A DNA stretch of 64,000 nt from Rothia sp. ZJ932 (GCF_016924835.1 NZ_CP070480.1:1860001-1924000); one strand, 5' to 3'. Positions 9,044-18,738 are shown, counted from the first letter of the stretch. Notes: a model not told the origin generated them from the letters alone. Translations and numbers: made by a program.

Positions 9044-10434
9044 GCCGCAGTCTCCTTCGAAGCTACAGGGGTTTTGCTGTGACGGTAGATATCCCAGAAA
9101 TACAGTGCCATAGTGCCGAAGCAGAAAATGTTGATAATAAAGCTAAACTGCATGGAACCGCTGAGATCAGAAATAAGACCCTGCAACACAGGAATAACGG
9201 CGCCACCTATAATAGCCATCACAATGATTGCTCCCGCCGTTTCCGCGAAGCGCTTGTCTTCAACGGTGTCAAGGGTGCGAGCGTAGATAGTTGCCCAGCC
9301 CGGTCCCAGCATGGCAGAGGCAAATACTGCCGCCCATACCGCGCTGAAGTTGGGAACACTAATAACGTAGACCAAAGCCAACATACCCAATACCGAGTAA
9401 GCAATAAGGATCAGATCTTGGTTCACTCGGGTCATCAAGAAGTTGGCGAACATCTTGCCAATGAAGAAAGCAATGAAAGCATAAATCATGTAGTTAGATG
9501 CGCTGCGTTCATTAATGCTTGAATCCATCTGCAGAGCCAAACGGATGGTAAAAGACCACAGTGCTGTCTGCACACCCACGTACATGAACTGAGTAATAAT
9601 GCCCTTGATGAAAGCTGGGCGCTGTGACAGGTAAGCAAGAGTTTCAGCCACGCTCGAAGGTTTCTCTTGATTCGCCTCATTGAGCGGCTTGCAGTGGGGA
9701 TACTGGGTGATAGCCACCAGAAGCACAAGTACTACAAGCACCATAATCATCAGACGGTACGGTTCAAGGGTGCGTTGCAAGGCCTCCGTTGCGAGCGCCT
9801 GACGTGCGGACGCATCCAGCCCCTCCAGCTGCTTGTGGAGGGCATCGCCGTCAGTAAAGATCAGGTACTTACCTAATAAAGCGCCTGCCAAAAACCCCAC
9901 GGGGGTGAATGTCTGTGAAATGTTCAGACGAAGAGTTGCACTTTCTTTGGGACCAATCATCGACGAGTAGGTGTTGGCTGATGTTTCAAGGAATGAGAGC
10001 CCCACAGCTACAGAGAAAATTGCGGCTAGAAAAACAGTGTAAGTAGCAACGTGAGAAGCAGGGAAGAAAAGCATGCAGCCAACGATGTATATGCTCAACC
10101 CCAGTAGAAGACCTACTTTGTAGCTGTATTTTCGGATAACTCGAGAAGCTGGAATGGCAATAACAAAGTAACCGCCGTAAAACGCTGACTGCACAAACGC
10201 CGATGCTACATCTGAGAGAGTAAAGAGGGCTTTGAACTGGGTAATGAGGATGTCGTTGAGACTTGCTGCTGCTCCCCACATAGGAAAACAAATAGAGAGC
10301 AGAATGAACTGAAAAAGCGGAATCTTGCTCAGGTAACCATCTTTTAGCTGCAAGCTACGGTCTTTGATGAGACCAAACCTTGTATTAGGAACACCACCGT
10401 CTACAGGTAAATGCGCCTTTGCACTTTCGCTCAT
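9040..10434 (-). CDS. deoP: FucP-type sugar:H+ symporter (DeoP-like)
   Basis: A 464-residue major facilitator with about 12 hydrophobic segments. The first half contains FPMWGAAASLNDILI and FVQSAFYGGYFV, the conserved substrate- and proton-path region of the FHS (fucose:H+ symporter) family. AAGGACT lies upstream of the ATG. Its sugar is probably the substrate of the downstream kinase; DeoP of the Salmonella deoxyribose operon belongs to this family. First gene of the catabolic operon, 237 bp downstream of the SorC regulator gene and read in the same direction. Confidence 0.85.
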   Translation of the reverse strand: MSESAKAHLPVDGGVPNTRFGLIKDRSLQLKDGYLSKIPLFQFILLSICFPMWGAAASLNDILITQFKALFTLSDVASAFVQSAFYGGYFVIAIPASRVIRKYSYKVGLLLGLSIYIVGCMLFFPASHVATYTVFLAAIFSVAVGLSFLETSANTYSSMIGPKESATLRLNISQTFTPVGFLAGALLGKYLIFTDGDALHKQLEGLDASARQALATEALQRTLEPYRLMIMVLVVLVLLVAITQYPHCKPLNEANQEKPSSVAETLAYLSQRPAFIKGIITQFMYVGVQTALWSFTIRLALQMDSSINERSASNYMIYAFIAFFIGKMFANFLMTRVNQDLILIAYSVLGMLALVYVISVPNFSAVWAAVFASAMLGPGWATIYARTLDTVEDKRFAETAGAIIVMAIIGGAVIPVLQGLISDLSGSMQFSFIINIFCFGTMALYFWDIYRHSKTPVASKETAA

Positions 10435-10566
10435 AAGTAGTCCTTATCAATAAATTCAAGCTGAGAACCACCCCTGATGTGACCCAGAGAGCGCTTCTTG
10501 CTAATTGTCGGTAACTGTAAGAACAGAACCTGAGACTCATCTAAAAATTGATAAGAAGAGACTCCA

Positions 10567-10584
10567 TTGTCTGACCTATGACAA
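10567..10584. promoter_or_regulatory. candidate SorC-regulator operator
   Basis: A perfect inverted repeat TTGTC-N8-GACAA lies in the 237-bp region between the regulator gene and the permease start, about 130 bp upstream of the permease ATG. Its position fits an operator for the adjacent SorC-family protein. This is inferred from symmetry alone. Confidence 0.35.
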
Positions 10585-10671
10585 CGATAGTAGAACTCCC
10601 TTGAGGCGCATCACAGCGTTTTTGGGCACATATGTTCCAATAATGCCCCCTTCTCTTCAGAGAGCAAGAAC

Positions 10672-11628
10672 CTATGAAGACTTTTTAAGTAAGAGCTGAG
10701 CTGTATGAATATCAGTGACAAGTTTATTGGCATAGCCCCAAGTCAGTGCCACGTGCAAGACATCTACGCTGGACTCCCCACCAGCAACAGCTATCTTTTG
10801 TTCTATTTTGCGCAGCTTAGGCAGGGTAATCCCCATAGTTCTCGCGTTGAGATCGGGAACGCAGACGCGAGCTCGACTATCAATAAATCTCAAGCAAAGA
10901 TCGCCCACCGCTTTTGTCTGCAAACGCTGTTGCTCATCAGGAGCCAGGTTTTCAGACTGCAGGAGAGCGACGCTATCGACATACCCTCGGGGCGAATAAA
11001 TCATCACCCGGCACTGCTCACTCTCACGCGCTAACTCCTTGATCTCAGCGCTAGCAACAGCACGCAGCTTCTCATCACACGAATCGAAAATTGCTGGGTA
11101 GTCAGTGCTATACCACCTAGCGTTCAATGCTTGAGCCAACTGTTTGTAACAGTGTTCCTTGCGAACTGACCCCACGCGTCCTGCATCGCCACCTAATTGA
11201 ATGAGCTTTATACCTTCGACATCGCACTCCGGCATAGCATTGGCAACTTCTGCGATGGTTTCAGACCACACGACACCGATAGAATCACCCGAAGTTACCG
11301 TCTCTTGAATCATCAACGCGGCTGCTCGTCCCAAAGCTTTTCGCAAGTCGGTAGGTCCGTTCCCGCTAGCCACCACTATACGAACATCTAACAGGTGGTA
11401 GCGCTCCTGCAGGGTTTTGATGATCCTACGGTTGTTTTCTCTCGGATCGTTAACGTGTACGCACACAAAACCGCGCTCGCGAGCATGGGTGAGGAGTTTA
11501 GAAACTGCTGGACGCCCGATGTGCAACAGCGGAGCGATCTCGGCTTGTGTCATTCCCGAGTAATACATTTTCGTGGCATCAATAGCTTGCTCGTCCCGCC
11601 GGGTTAATCCAAATTCATTGCGTTTCAT
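10672..11628 (-). CDS. SorC/DeoR-type sugar-phosphate-responsive transcriptional regulator
   Basis: A 318-residue regulator. Residues 1-60 form a helix-turn-helix (MYYSGMTQAEIAPLLHIGRPAVSKLL), followed by a C-terminal sugar-phosphate-binding domain with the family's GVVWSETIAEVANAMP and IQLGGDAGR motifs. SorC members bind phosphorylated sugars as effectors. B. subtilis DeoR, which senses deoxyribose-5-phosphate, is in this family, consistent with the downstream deoxyribokinase cassette. It is encoded upstream of and in line with the operon it presumably controls. The ATG is 13 bp from repeat copy 2. Confidence 0.85.
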   Translation of the reverse strand: MKRNEFGLTRRDEQAIDATKMYYSGMTQAEIAPLLHIGRPAVSKLLTHARERGFVCVHVNDPRENNRRIIKTLQERYHLLDVRIVVASGNGPTDLRKALGRAAALMIQETVTSGDSIGVVWSETIAEVANAMPECDVEGIKLIQLGGDAGRVGSVRKEHCYKQLAQALNARWYSTDYPAIFDSCDEKLRAVASAEIKELARESEQCRVMIYSPRGYVDSVALLQSENLAPDEQQRLQTKAVGDLCLRFIDSRARVCVPDLNARTMGITLPKLRKIEQKIAVAGGESSVDVLHVALTWGYANKLVTDIHTAQLLLKKSS

Positions 11629-11640
11629 AACCTTAAATAG

Positions 11641-11710
11641 TTTACTCCGCCCTAAAGTGCCACTGCAGGGGTCAAAAACGCCCTCTCATGACATGTTGAG
11701 GCGGAGTAAA
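11641..11710. repeat. 70-bp inverted-repeat-ended element, copy 2
   Basis: It has perfect 11-bp terminal inverted repeats, TTTACTCCGCC at 11641-11651 and GGCGGAGTAAA at 11700-11710. The interior differs from copy 1 at only a few positions, and the orientation is the same. It sits between the SorC regulator start and the DUF808 gene end, so copies 1 and 2 bracket the sugar cassette exactly. Confidence 0.85.
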
Positions 11711-11723
11711 GGCTCATCTGTAT

Positions 11724-12785
11724 TTAGGCTCGTACCGAGGACGGGCAGCCCTCCTCATGTTTGCCTTCTTCAACTGCCGTGGCAGCCGGGATGCCCGCGT
11801 CATGCTTGCCATGGGCACCGTCATGATGCTCGTCATGGGTTCCATGACCGCCGCCGTGACCCCAGGGGGTGAAGTGCAAGATACCCACGATAGTTGCGCC
11901 CACGACCAGACCGAAGACCAATGATAGACCGGTGTTTGCAAACCAGGCCAGTACCGAGCCGATGGCACCGTGAACAGCGTGAGAGACACTGTGCTCTACG
12001 CCATGCACGAAGTCATAGGGTGCGGGTAGCCCCAGCTTGTGCATACCGTCCAGCAGAATATGACCGCCCACCCAAAGCATCGCCAGCATACCGATGAACG
12101 AAATAACCTTCATGACAATGGGCATAGCTTTAACTAGCCCACGGCCGAAGGACTGAACACCGCTACTTTTGCCCTTGCGCACCAAGTAGAGGCCAAAGTC
12201 GTCCATTTTCACAAGCAGAGCCACCGCACCGTAGACAGCAATAGTGATGCCGATACCGACCACTATCAGAATAAGGGCGCGGTTAATCAGAGATTCCGAA
12301 GCGACCTCATTCAGCGAAATCACCATGATTTCAGCACTCAAAATGAAGTCGGTACGAATGGCACCGGCAATCACCTTGTTCTCGGCTTCTTCGCCCTCAA
12401 CCACTACAGGCACATCGGATTCGTGCTTGTCTTTGGAGACCAGCTCGATGACCTTCTCAGCGCCCTCATAACAAAGGAAAGCGCCACCCAGCATCAGCAG
12501 TGGGGTCAGCAACCAGGGTATGAACTGGCTCAGCAGCAGAGCAAAAACAAGAATAATCGCCTTGTTCTTCAGTGAGCCAATAGCAATTTTTTTGATGATG
12601 GGGAACTCACGTTTAGGCTCAACGCCCTGAACGTACTGGGGTGTTACTGCGGCATCGTCCACCACCACACCAGCGGCTTTAGCGGACGCGCGTCCGGCAG
12701 CAAGTGCTACATCGTCCAGGTTTGCTGCGGTTAGTTTTACTAGGGCTGCTACGTCATCAAGTAGCGCCGCCAAACCACCGGCCAT
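11724..12785 (-). CDS. DUF808 (YedI-like) membrane protein with His-rich tail
   Basis: The start is placed at the third in-frame ATG (12785), because family members begin MAGG..ALLDDVA. The product is about 353 residues with a conserved N-terminal soluble segment and roughly six to eight membrane helices, matching the DUF808/YedI family of unknown function. The C-terminal part, after the last helix, is unusually rich in His, Gly and Asp (about residues 310-350). This suggests a metal-binding cytosolic or external tail, an inference from composition. It is a single gene running toward repeat copy 2. Confidence 0.8.
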   Translation of the reverse strand: MAGGLAALLDDVAALVKLTAANLDDVALAAGRASAKAAGVVVDDAAVTPQYVQGVEPKREFPIIKKIAIGSLKNKAIILVFALLLSQFIPWLLTPLLMLGGAFLCYEGAEKVIELVSKDKHESDVPVVVEGEEAENKVIAGAIRTDFILSAEIMVISLNEVASESLINRALILIVVGIGITIAVYGAVALLVKMDDFGLYLVRKGKSSGVQSFGRGLVKAMPIVMKVISFIGMLAMLWVGGHILLDGMHKLGLPAPYDFVHGVEHSVSHAVHGAIGSVLAWFANTGLSLVFGLVVGATIVGILHFTPWGHGGGHGTHDEHHDGAHGKHDAGIPAATAVEEGKHEEGCPSSVRA

Positions 12786-13045
12786 ACACATCACTTCTTT
12801 TCTTTATGTAAAAGCCCATTACGGGGCAAACAGAAAGTACTGTTACTGAAATTATCGTAGTTCAAGGTGTCGAGTGTTATCAGTAGCAAGGGGGTGTGAA
12901 CTCTGCCGAGCTACACGGGCGCGTCGATGGTGCCTGCGATATGTCTTCGTGTGACATGCTACCGGTAGCGCTCTTGCACAGCGTTGGGTGAAAGTGGTTG
13001 AGTGGGTAGTGGTTCATCTCAACGTATTACATAAGGAGACTGTTC

Positions 13046-13879
13046 ATGGCCGTTTCGCCTACCGTAAAGTTTAATGACGGCAACACTATTCCCCAGCTGG
13101 GTTACGGTGTGTGGCAGGTTAAAGACGATGTTGCTGAGAAGGTCGTTGGTTTGGCACTGGATGCTGGTTTCCGCCACATCGACACCGCCCGTATCTACGG
13201 CAACGAAGCAGGCGTCGGACGCGCGCTGGCGGCATCATCTGTCAACCGCGACGATGTTTTTGTAACCACCAAGGTCTGGAACGAAGACCAGGGCTACGAA
13301 TCAACCTTGGCTGCTTTCGATGCGTCCATGAAACGCCTCGGCATTGAGACCCTCGATTTGCTGCTGATTCACTGGGCAAGTGTTCATCGCGGTCTCTACC
13401 TTGAGACCTGGAAGGCTTTCATCGAGCTGCAGAAGTCAGGTCGTGTGAAGTCTATTGGTGTTTCAAACTTCCCCGAGGAACAGCTACGCGAGATCGTCGC
13501 TGAAACCGGTGTGACCCCCGCGATTCACCAGATTGAGTTGCACCCCTTCTTCAACCAGGAGCAATTGCGCAAGGTTAATAACGAGCTGGGTATTGTGACT
13601 CAAGCGTGGTCACCCCTGGGTCAAGGTGGCGATATTCTGACCCACGAGACCATCACCAAGATCGCTGAAAAGCACGATGCTACCCCCGCTCAGGTTGTTA
13701 TCGCATGGCACCTGGCTATCGGTAACGTGGTTATTCCCAAGTCAGTAACCCCTGAACGCATTGTTGAGAACTTTGAAGCTCTCAACATCACTTTGGAGGC
13801 TAAGGACGTTGACGTTATCAACGCTCTGAGCCATGAAGACGGCCGTATCGGACCCGACCCGGCTAAAGCAGAATTCTAA
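13046..13879 (+). CDS. aldo/keto reductase (2,5-diketogluconate reductase type)
   Basis: A 277-residue NADPH-dependent carbonyl reductase of the aldo/keto reductase superfamily. The catalytic tetrad is visible as D46, Y51, K76 and H109 (DTARIYGNE, TTKVW, LIHW). The cofactor loop near the C-terminus contains IPKSVTPERI, which binds the NADPH 2'-phosphate. AAGGAGAC sits just before the ATG. Such enzymes reduce aldehydes, diketogluconates or methylglyoxal; the substrate is not evident here. A 250-bp leader precedes it and a hairpin follows, so it is probably monocistronic. Confidence 0.93.
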   Translation: MAVSPTVKFNDGNTIPQLGYGVWQVKDDVAEKVVGLALDAGFRHIDTARIYGNEAGVGRALAASSVNRDDVFVTTKVWNEDQGYESTLAAFDASMKRLGIETLDLLLIHWASVHRGLYLETWKAFIELQKSGRVKSIGVSNFPEEQLREIVAETGVTPAIHQIELHPFFNQEQLRKVNNELGIVTQAWSPLGQGGDILTHETITKIAEKHDATPAQVVIAWHLAIGNVVIPKSVTPERIVENFEALNITLEAKDVDVINALSHEDGRIGPDPAKAEF

Positions 13880-13903
13880 AAAATACGCAGATTAGCGTAG
13901 AGC

Positions 13904-13931
13904 GGCGGCAGAGTCAGACGGCTCTGCCGCC
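13904..13931 (+). terminator. hairpin after the aldo/keto reductase gene
   Basis: A 10-bp perfect stem (GGCGGCAGAG / CTCTGCCGCC) with an 8-nt loop starts 25 bp after the stop codon. It lacks a strong T-run, so it may be a weak terminator or an mRNA 3' end stabiliser. Confidence 0.6.
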
Positions 13932-14044
13932 ACTGTGCATCACTGTGTTTAGGGGTTCTCCCTCCTTATTTTTAAACCCACTATTGGCTGAAAATTTACG
14001 GCACAGCTACCCACTCTTTACTTTGCATGATTGATTTCACCCTG

Positions 14045-14085
14045 CCACCTGCCCGTGTTTCTTTGGGGGCAGGTGGTATTTTTTA
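14045..14085 (+). terminator. rho-independent terminator
   Basis: The stem CCACCTGCCC / GGGCAGGTGG is followed by TATTTTTTA. It lies about 165 bp past the aldo/keto reductase stop and about 85 bp before the GtrA start, and would separate the two transcripts. Confidence 0.75.
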
Positions 14086-14169
14086 TACATCGAGCACTCA
14101 CCGTCAGTGTGGGTGCTTTTGCCTTATGTAGATAAGGAACCACCGTTAGTCGAAAGGGCTGAAGGGCAC

Positions 14170-14670
14170 ATGAAAAGGTATTTAGCAGACCCCAAAGTAA
14201 GATTTTTATTAGTGGGCGGGTTCTGTTTTGTGCTCACTATGGCTATTAACTACGGGCTAAAATACACTGTACTGACTCACAAGCCAACGTCCGCTCTGAT
14301 TATCGCTACCGCTGCGGCGTCCTTCGTCAGCTACATTCTTTCTTCTCGCTGGACTTGGGAGCACAGCTCAGGCAAAGCACGTCCGCGCGAATTCGTGGGC
14401 TTTATAGTTGTGACCGTGCTCGGCATCATCGTTAATGCCTTCCCCCAGTGGGTTTCACGCTACGTTTTTCATATTGAACAGCCCCACGTCAGCTTTTTGA
14501 TACAAGAAGCAACAGACTTTATTGCCGGCCCTATTTTGGGCACCATCTTGGCAATGTTCTTTAGATACTGGGCACTTGACCGTTTTGTCTTTCACGGCAA
14601 GAAGGCACGCCAAGAGGCCCAAATCACTGAAACACTGCCCGCTAATACCGGCACGTTTGAGCGAGTCTAA
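14170..14670 (+). CDS. GtrA-family membrane protein
   Basis: Read from ATG 14170, which has GAAGGG 8 nt upstream; an ATG at 14107 is in frame but has no such site. The product is about 166 residues with four hydrophobic helices. It has the family features RFLLVGG at the start of helix 1, SYILSSRWTW between helices 2 and 3, and RYWALDRFVF after helix 4. GtrA proteins are thought to flip or present lipid-linked sugars for cell-envelope glycosylation. The positively charged ends fit a cytosolic location for both termini. It is convergent with tex. Confidence 0.85.
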   Translation: MKRYLADPKVRFLLVGGFCFVLTMAINYGLKYTVLTHKPTSALIIATAAASFVSYILSSRWTWEHSSGKARPREFVGFIVVTVLGIIVNAFPQWVSRYVFHIEQPHVSFLIQEATDFIAGPILGTILAMFFRYWALDRFVFHGKKARQEAQITETLPANTGTFERV

Positions 14671-14679
14671 GCTACTGCC

Positions 14680-17034
14680 CTAGCGCTTACGTTTACCGCC
14701 CCGATGCGAGCTGGGACGCGCGTCCGCCTTCTCATCGACTAAAAGGGTGAGTGAGATGCGCTTGCGCTGCGGATCAACTTCAAGCACCCGCACGGTGACC
14801 ACGTCGCCGGAGCGAACGATGTCGTGGGGGTCTTTCACGTAATCGCGGCTCATTGCCGAAAGGTGAATCAGCCCGTCTTGATGTACACCGATATCAACGA
14901 AAGCGCCGAAAGCGGCAACGTTCGAGACGGTGCCCTCTAAGAGCATGCCGGGTCGCACGTCGCTAATGTTCTCAACACCGTCGGCATATTTTGCTGTTTT
15001 GAAAGCAGGACGCGGGTCGCGACCAGGCTGGGCAAGTTCAGCGAAAATATCGCGTACGGTGGGCAGACCAAAGCGGTCAGTGACGTAATCAGCTGGTTCT
15101 AGTTCAAGTAAACGGGTAGCAGGCACGGCTGTCCCCTGCAATCCACCGGCGTCCTTCACGATGTTGCGGGCGAGGTCGTAGGCTTCTGGGTGAACGGCAG
15201 AGGCATCGAGCGGTTCATCTCCATCTGCGATACGAATGAAACCAGCTGCCTGTTCGAAGGCTTTTACGCCCAGACGGGGAACATCCAGAAGCTGCTCGCG
15301 GCGGGAAAAAGGACCGTGCTCATGACGGTAGGCGACGATATTTTCGGCAGTGGTTTTATTCAGCCCTGCAACCCGCGCCAGCAAAGCGGCAGACGCCGAA
15401 TTAACCCATACCCCCACCGCGTTCACGCAATCTTCAACCACGTGGGTCAGGGCTTGTTCAAGCAGGGTTTCGGGAACATCGTGCTGGTACTGCCCCACAC
15501 CAATTGACTTGGGGTCAATCTTCACCAGCTCCGCCAGAGGGTCTTGCAGACGACGGGCAATAGACACTGCCCCGCGCACGGTCACATCGAGGTCCGCGAG
15601 TTCATCGCTAGCTCGCTCTGACGCAGAATATACCGATGCACCAGCCTCAGACACCACCACTTTTTGTAGACGCAGGTTCTGCGCAGCACAGCGGCTGATT
15701 AAAGTGGCAACCATACGGTCAGTTTCGCGCGACGCAGTGCCATTGCCAATAGCAATCAGCTCCACGGCATGACGCTGGCACAGGCTCTGCAAGGTGATCA
15801 GAGCTTCTTCAAGTTTATGGTGAGGTGCATGCGGGTAAATCGCACCGGTTTCTAGCACCTTACCGGTACCATCAACCACCGCAAGTTTCACTCCGGTACG
15901 CAACCCCGGATCAAGCCCGAGCACCGTACGGGTTCCTGCCGGAGCTGCCAACAAAACGTCCCGCAGGTTGGAGGCAAAGACGGCAATCGCGTCCTGCTGG
16001 GCTTTTTCAAATAATTCAGTACGAATATCGCTTGCCAGACGTGGTAGAAGACGCTGACGCCAGGTTGTGCGTACCGTGGTAGCAAGCCATGAAAGCACCC
16101 TGTCGTCATCATCAGAGACAATATTGAGCACCTGCACCGGGATGCCCAGATCGATAGCTACCTGAGCTTCAAAGCTGGCGCGGGCGTGCTCGTAGGCATC
16201 TGCCTGACGCTGGGCTTTAGTACGGGCTTCACCGCTGAGCTTACTCAGAGCTGGGGCGGGCTGCGCCACGTCAATACTCACCTTCACGGCTCCCGCTTTT
16301 TCGGCGCGTAGCAGGGCGAGGACGCGGTGCGAGGGTATACGGCGAATGTGCTCGGAGAAAGCGAAGTAATCAGAGAATTTAGCGCCAGCCTCTTCTTGCC
16401 CCGGAACCAGGCGAGCGCTGATGATACCGGTGTTCCAGAGTTTTTCATGTAGCGTGCTCATGAGGTCGTGGTCGTGAGCGGCACGGTCCATGATGATGGC
16501 GCGAGCTCCTGCTAGGGCGCTGGCGGCATCTGTAACACCGGTATCTGGTGCTGCTTCTTCTTCAGGTTCGTGGATATAAGCTGAGGCGATATCGTTCAGA
16601 CCTGCTAGCGGTACCTGCAAAAGGTCTTCAACAAGGTCTTCAAGACCGGCTTCGTAAGCGATTTGGGCGTGGGTACGGCGGGCACTTTTGTAGGGTGCGT
16701 AGAGCGCGTTAAGTTCGCTTTTGGTGGCGGCTGCAAGCACTGCCGCCCGTAGAGATTCACCCAGCGCCTTCTTGCGGGTGAGAGAGTCGAGGACGGACGC
16801 GCGTTTGGCTTCAAGGTCACGCAGGTACAGCAGACGCTCTTGAATGGTGCGCAGCTGGGCGTCATCGAGTGAGCCGGTGCGTTCTTTGCGGTAGCGGGCA
16901 ATAAAGGGAACGGTGGCACCGGCGTCCAAAAACTCGCAGGCAGCTTTGACCTGCCCCTCGCGTACGCCAAGTTGCTCGGTGATAGAGCGAATAATTTGCG
17001 GGTCTGCGAAGGTGGTGCCGGTCATCATAATCAC
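14680..17034 (-). CDS. tex: Tex family S1 RNA-binding protein
   Basis: A 784-residue Tex/YqgF-type protein. The N-terminal helical Tex domain contains VPFIARYRKERTG. The central YqgF RNase-H-like fold begins GLDPGLRTGVKLAVVD. A helix-hairpin-helix region follows (IDPKSIGVGQYQHDV; NIVAYRHEHGPFSRREQL). A C-terminal S1 domain (GMLLEGTVSNVAAFGAFVDIGVHQDGLIHLS) precedes a basic tail. Tex binds nucleic acid and influences transcription, and is nearly universal in bacteria. The exact start among MIMMTG (17034 or 17025) is uncertain because no clear ribosome binding site is seen. Confidence 0.93.
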   Translation of the reverse strand: MIMMTGTTFADPQIIRSITEQLGVREGQVKAACEFLDAGATVPFIARYRKERTGSLDDAQLRTIQERLLYLRDLEAKRASVLDSLTRKKALGESLRAAVLAAATKSELNALYAPYKSARRTHAQIAYEAGLEDLVEDLLQVPLAGLNDIASAYIHEPEEEAAPDTGVTDAASALAGARAIIMDRAAHDHDLMSTLHEKLWNTGIISARLVPGQEEAGAKFSDYFAFSEHIRRIPSHRVLALLRAEKAGAVKVSIDVAQPAPALSKLSGEARTKAQRQADAYEHARASFEAQVAIDLGIPVQVLNIVSDDDDRVLSWLATTVRTTWRQRLLPRLASDIRTELFEKAQQDAIAVFASNLRDVLLAAPAGTRTVLGLDPGLRTGVKLAVVDGTGKVLETGAIYPHAPHHKLEEALITLQSLCQRHAVELIAIGNGTASRETDRMVATLISRCAAQNLRLQKVVVSEAGASVYSASERASDELADLDVTVRGAVSIARRLQDPLAELVKIDPKSIGVGQYQHDVPETLLEQALTHVVEDCVNAVGVWVNSASAALLARVAGLNKTTAENIVAYRHEHGPFSRREQLLDVPRLGVKAFEQAAGFIRIADGDEPLDASAVHPEAYDLARNIVKDAGGLQGTAVPATRLLELEPADYVTDRFGLPTVRDIFAELAQPGRDPRPAFKTAKYADGVENISDVRPGMLLEGTVSNVAAFGAFVDIGVHQDGLIHLSAMSRDYVKDPHDIVRSGDVVTVRVLEVDPQRKRISLTLLVDEKADARPSSHRGGKRKR

Positions 17035-17221
17035 TAGTGTCTCATGTGCCTGTGCAAGGCTAGAAATTAGACGCGGTGCGTAATCTTTGTCTTTGTTCGG
17101 GGTGTTCTTTGAAGCGCTGTGGTACAGACCCTAGAGTTAGACATACGTTATGTGTTCGCCTGGTTTTATACTTGGTCTGTAGTCGCCCCCAGCTGTTGTT
17201 TTTGACGAGGAGTTTTTGCCC

Positions 17222-18661
17222 ATGTCTGTTAACCCCACGATGAGCTATGACGAGTTTTTGGCACAGTACTCTGCGGTGCTCGGGGATATGGCAGATACAG
17301 GTATCACGCCCTCTGAGGCTGTGGTGCGTTTTCGCACTGTTTACCCGGACGCACCCGCCCATTACTTAGACAAGGCAATGGTGTCGGGGCAGTGGTTTTT
17401 TGTGGGACGACGTGAGAGCCCCATCAACAATGTGATGATAGCTGCCGCCCTATGGTATGCGGTGGCTGAGACCCTGGAGCTTGAGCCTGATCCCCACTAC
17501 GCTGCGGTGCGTATTGACCCGATCATCATGCAGGATGTTCCGCGTATGTTAGAGATGGCACAGGTGAGCGCACAGAATATTTCGCTGGTGATGTCAAAAA
17601 TCGGCGCGACGCTCAACTACCTCACCAAGCACCCCTACGCTTCGTTGGACGAGTCTGAGTACGTGGAGTTGTTAGAGAACCCCACCGCTGAAATGCGCGA
17701 GGTCGACACTGATGCTGTTCAGTGGCCACCCACCGCTGAAGTTATCTCAGACCGTTTGGGGAATGGTTCATGGGCTACTGCTTTGTTACGTACCAGCATC
17801 TGTCCACCCGATATTGATGAGATGGGTTTCTCTGTTGATCCGAACTCCATCTCAGATAGGGAGTTCCGTAACGCTCTTTCTGATTTCTTGAGCTATTGCG
17901 TACGCTACGACCGTAAACCTTCCGTTCTGCTCTACGGTGCCTGGTCTACCGACCGTGATCATCTGGGCAAGGTGCCTCTTTTGGGCGCTATTCGCGGACG
18001 CTACGGTTCATGGCACATCGCCCTGCAAAAAGGACGCAAGCTCATCAATGACGCGGTGGCTATGGGTAGCGCAAAGGCTATTCCGGTTTCAGCACAACGC
18101 AACGGTGCTGCCATGACCATTGAAGAACTCAACGCTGAGGGCATTGGTGTGGTCACCACGTCCGCCCTTCCCTTCAAAATACCGGATGAAGCCTCAGGGT
18201 GGATCAGTCTTAATGCGGTAACTACCTCCCGCCTTGAAGAGCTACCTGTCAACCAGACCCTGCGCATCTTCTACCTCAGCCCCGATATGGTGGCGGCCGA
18301 AGAATTTACCCCCTTTGTCTCTGTTCTGCGTTCGTCTACCGGGTACCGCTGCGAGCTCACCCCCACTACTGGTTTCGAGAACATTACCGTCACCCTTGAC
18401 CCGCACTATTTGCTGGCACACGGCTGGTTTGCGCCCAGCGAGGTGAGCCCCGTGTGGAGTCACAGCTTCTTAGATGTTCAAGAGACAGCCACCGCCGTTC
18501 TCAACGCCATGCAATTCGGCGCAGGGTGTTCCCGCGTTGACTATTTTCAGTCGGACGCCCCCAGCAACGCCTCCGGAGCCGATGCAGTCCACCCTCATAC
18601 CGGCTCCGTTCCCATGGTCACAGTAGCTCAATTAAGCACTGTAGAACTGCGCAGCGAATAA
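17222..18661 (+). CDS. uncharacterised protein with homing-endonuclease-associated-type repeats
   Basis: Read from ATG 17222, where GAGGAG is 9 nt upstream. The product has about 479 residues with no signal peptide or membrane segment. Its middle (about residues 175-280) holds units built on an L..R.G.W..AL core, such as DRLGNGSWATALL and IRGRYGSWHIALQKG, separated by DREFRNALSDFL-type helices. This resembles the small HEAR repeats found beside homing nucleases, although no nuclease motif is visible. The C-terminal third is mixed alpha/beta and unrecognised. A secreted-type HNH nuclease gene follows 77 bp downstream on the same strand, so the two may be co-transcribed. Function unknown. Confidence 0.6.
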   Translation: MSVNPTMSYDEFLAQYSAVLGDMADTGITPSEAVVRFRTVYPDAPAHYLDKAMVSGQWFFVGRRESPINNVMIAAALWYAVAETLELEPDPHYAAVRIDPIIMQDVPRMLEMAQVSAQNISLVMSKIGATLNYLTKHPYASLDESEYVELLENPTAEMREVDTDAVQWPPTAEVISDRLGNGSWATALLRTSICPPDIDEMGFSVDPNSISDREFRNALSDFLSYCVRYDRKPSVLLYGAWSTDRDHLGKVPLLGAIRGRYGSWHIALQKGRKLINDAVAMGSAKAIPVSAQRNGAAMTIEELNAEGIGVVTTSALPFKIPDEASGWISLNAVTTSRLEELPVNQTLRIFYLSPDMVAAEEFTPFVSVLRSSTGYRCELTPTTGFENITVTLDPHYLLAHGWFAPSEVSPVWSHSFLDVQETATAVLNAMQFGAGCSRVDYFQSDAPSNASGADAVHPHTGSVPMVTVAQLSTVELRSE

Positions 18662-18738
18662 AAAGAGACCCCTGCATCTTCTCCAGATAAGCCAGGTATA
18701 GTCTTGTACTTTGCCCATTTGAGAGGAGATTTCCTGCT

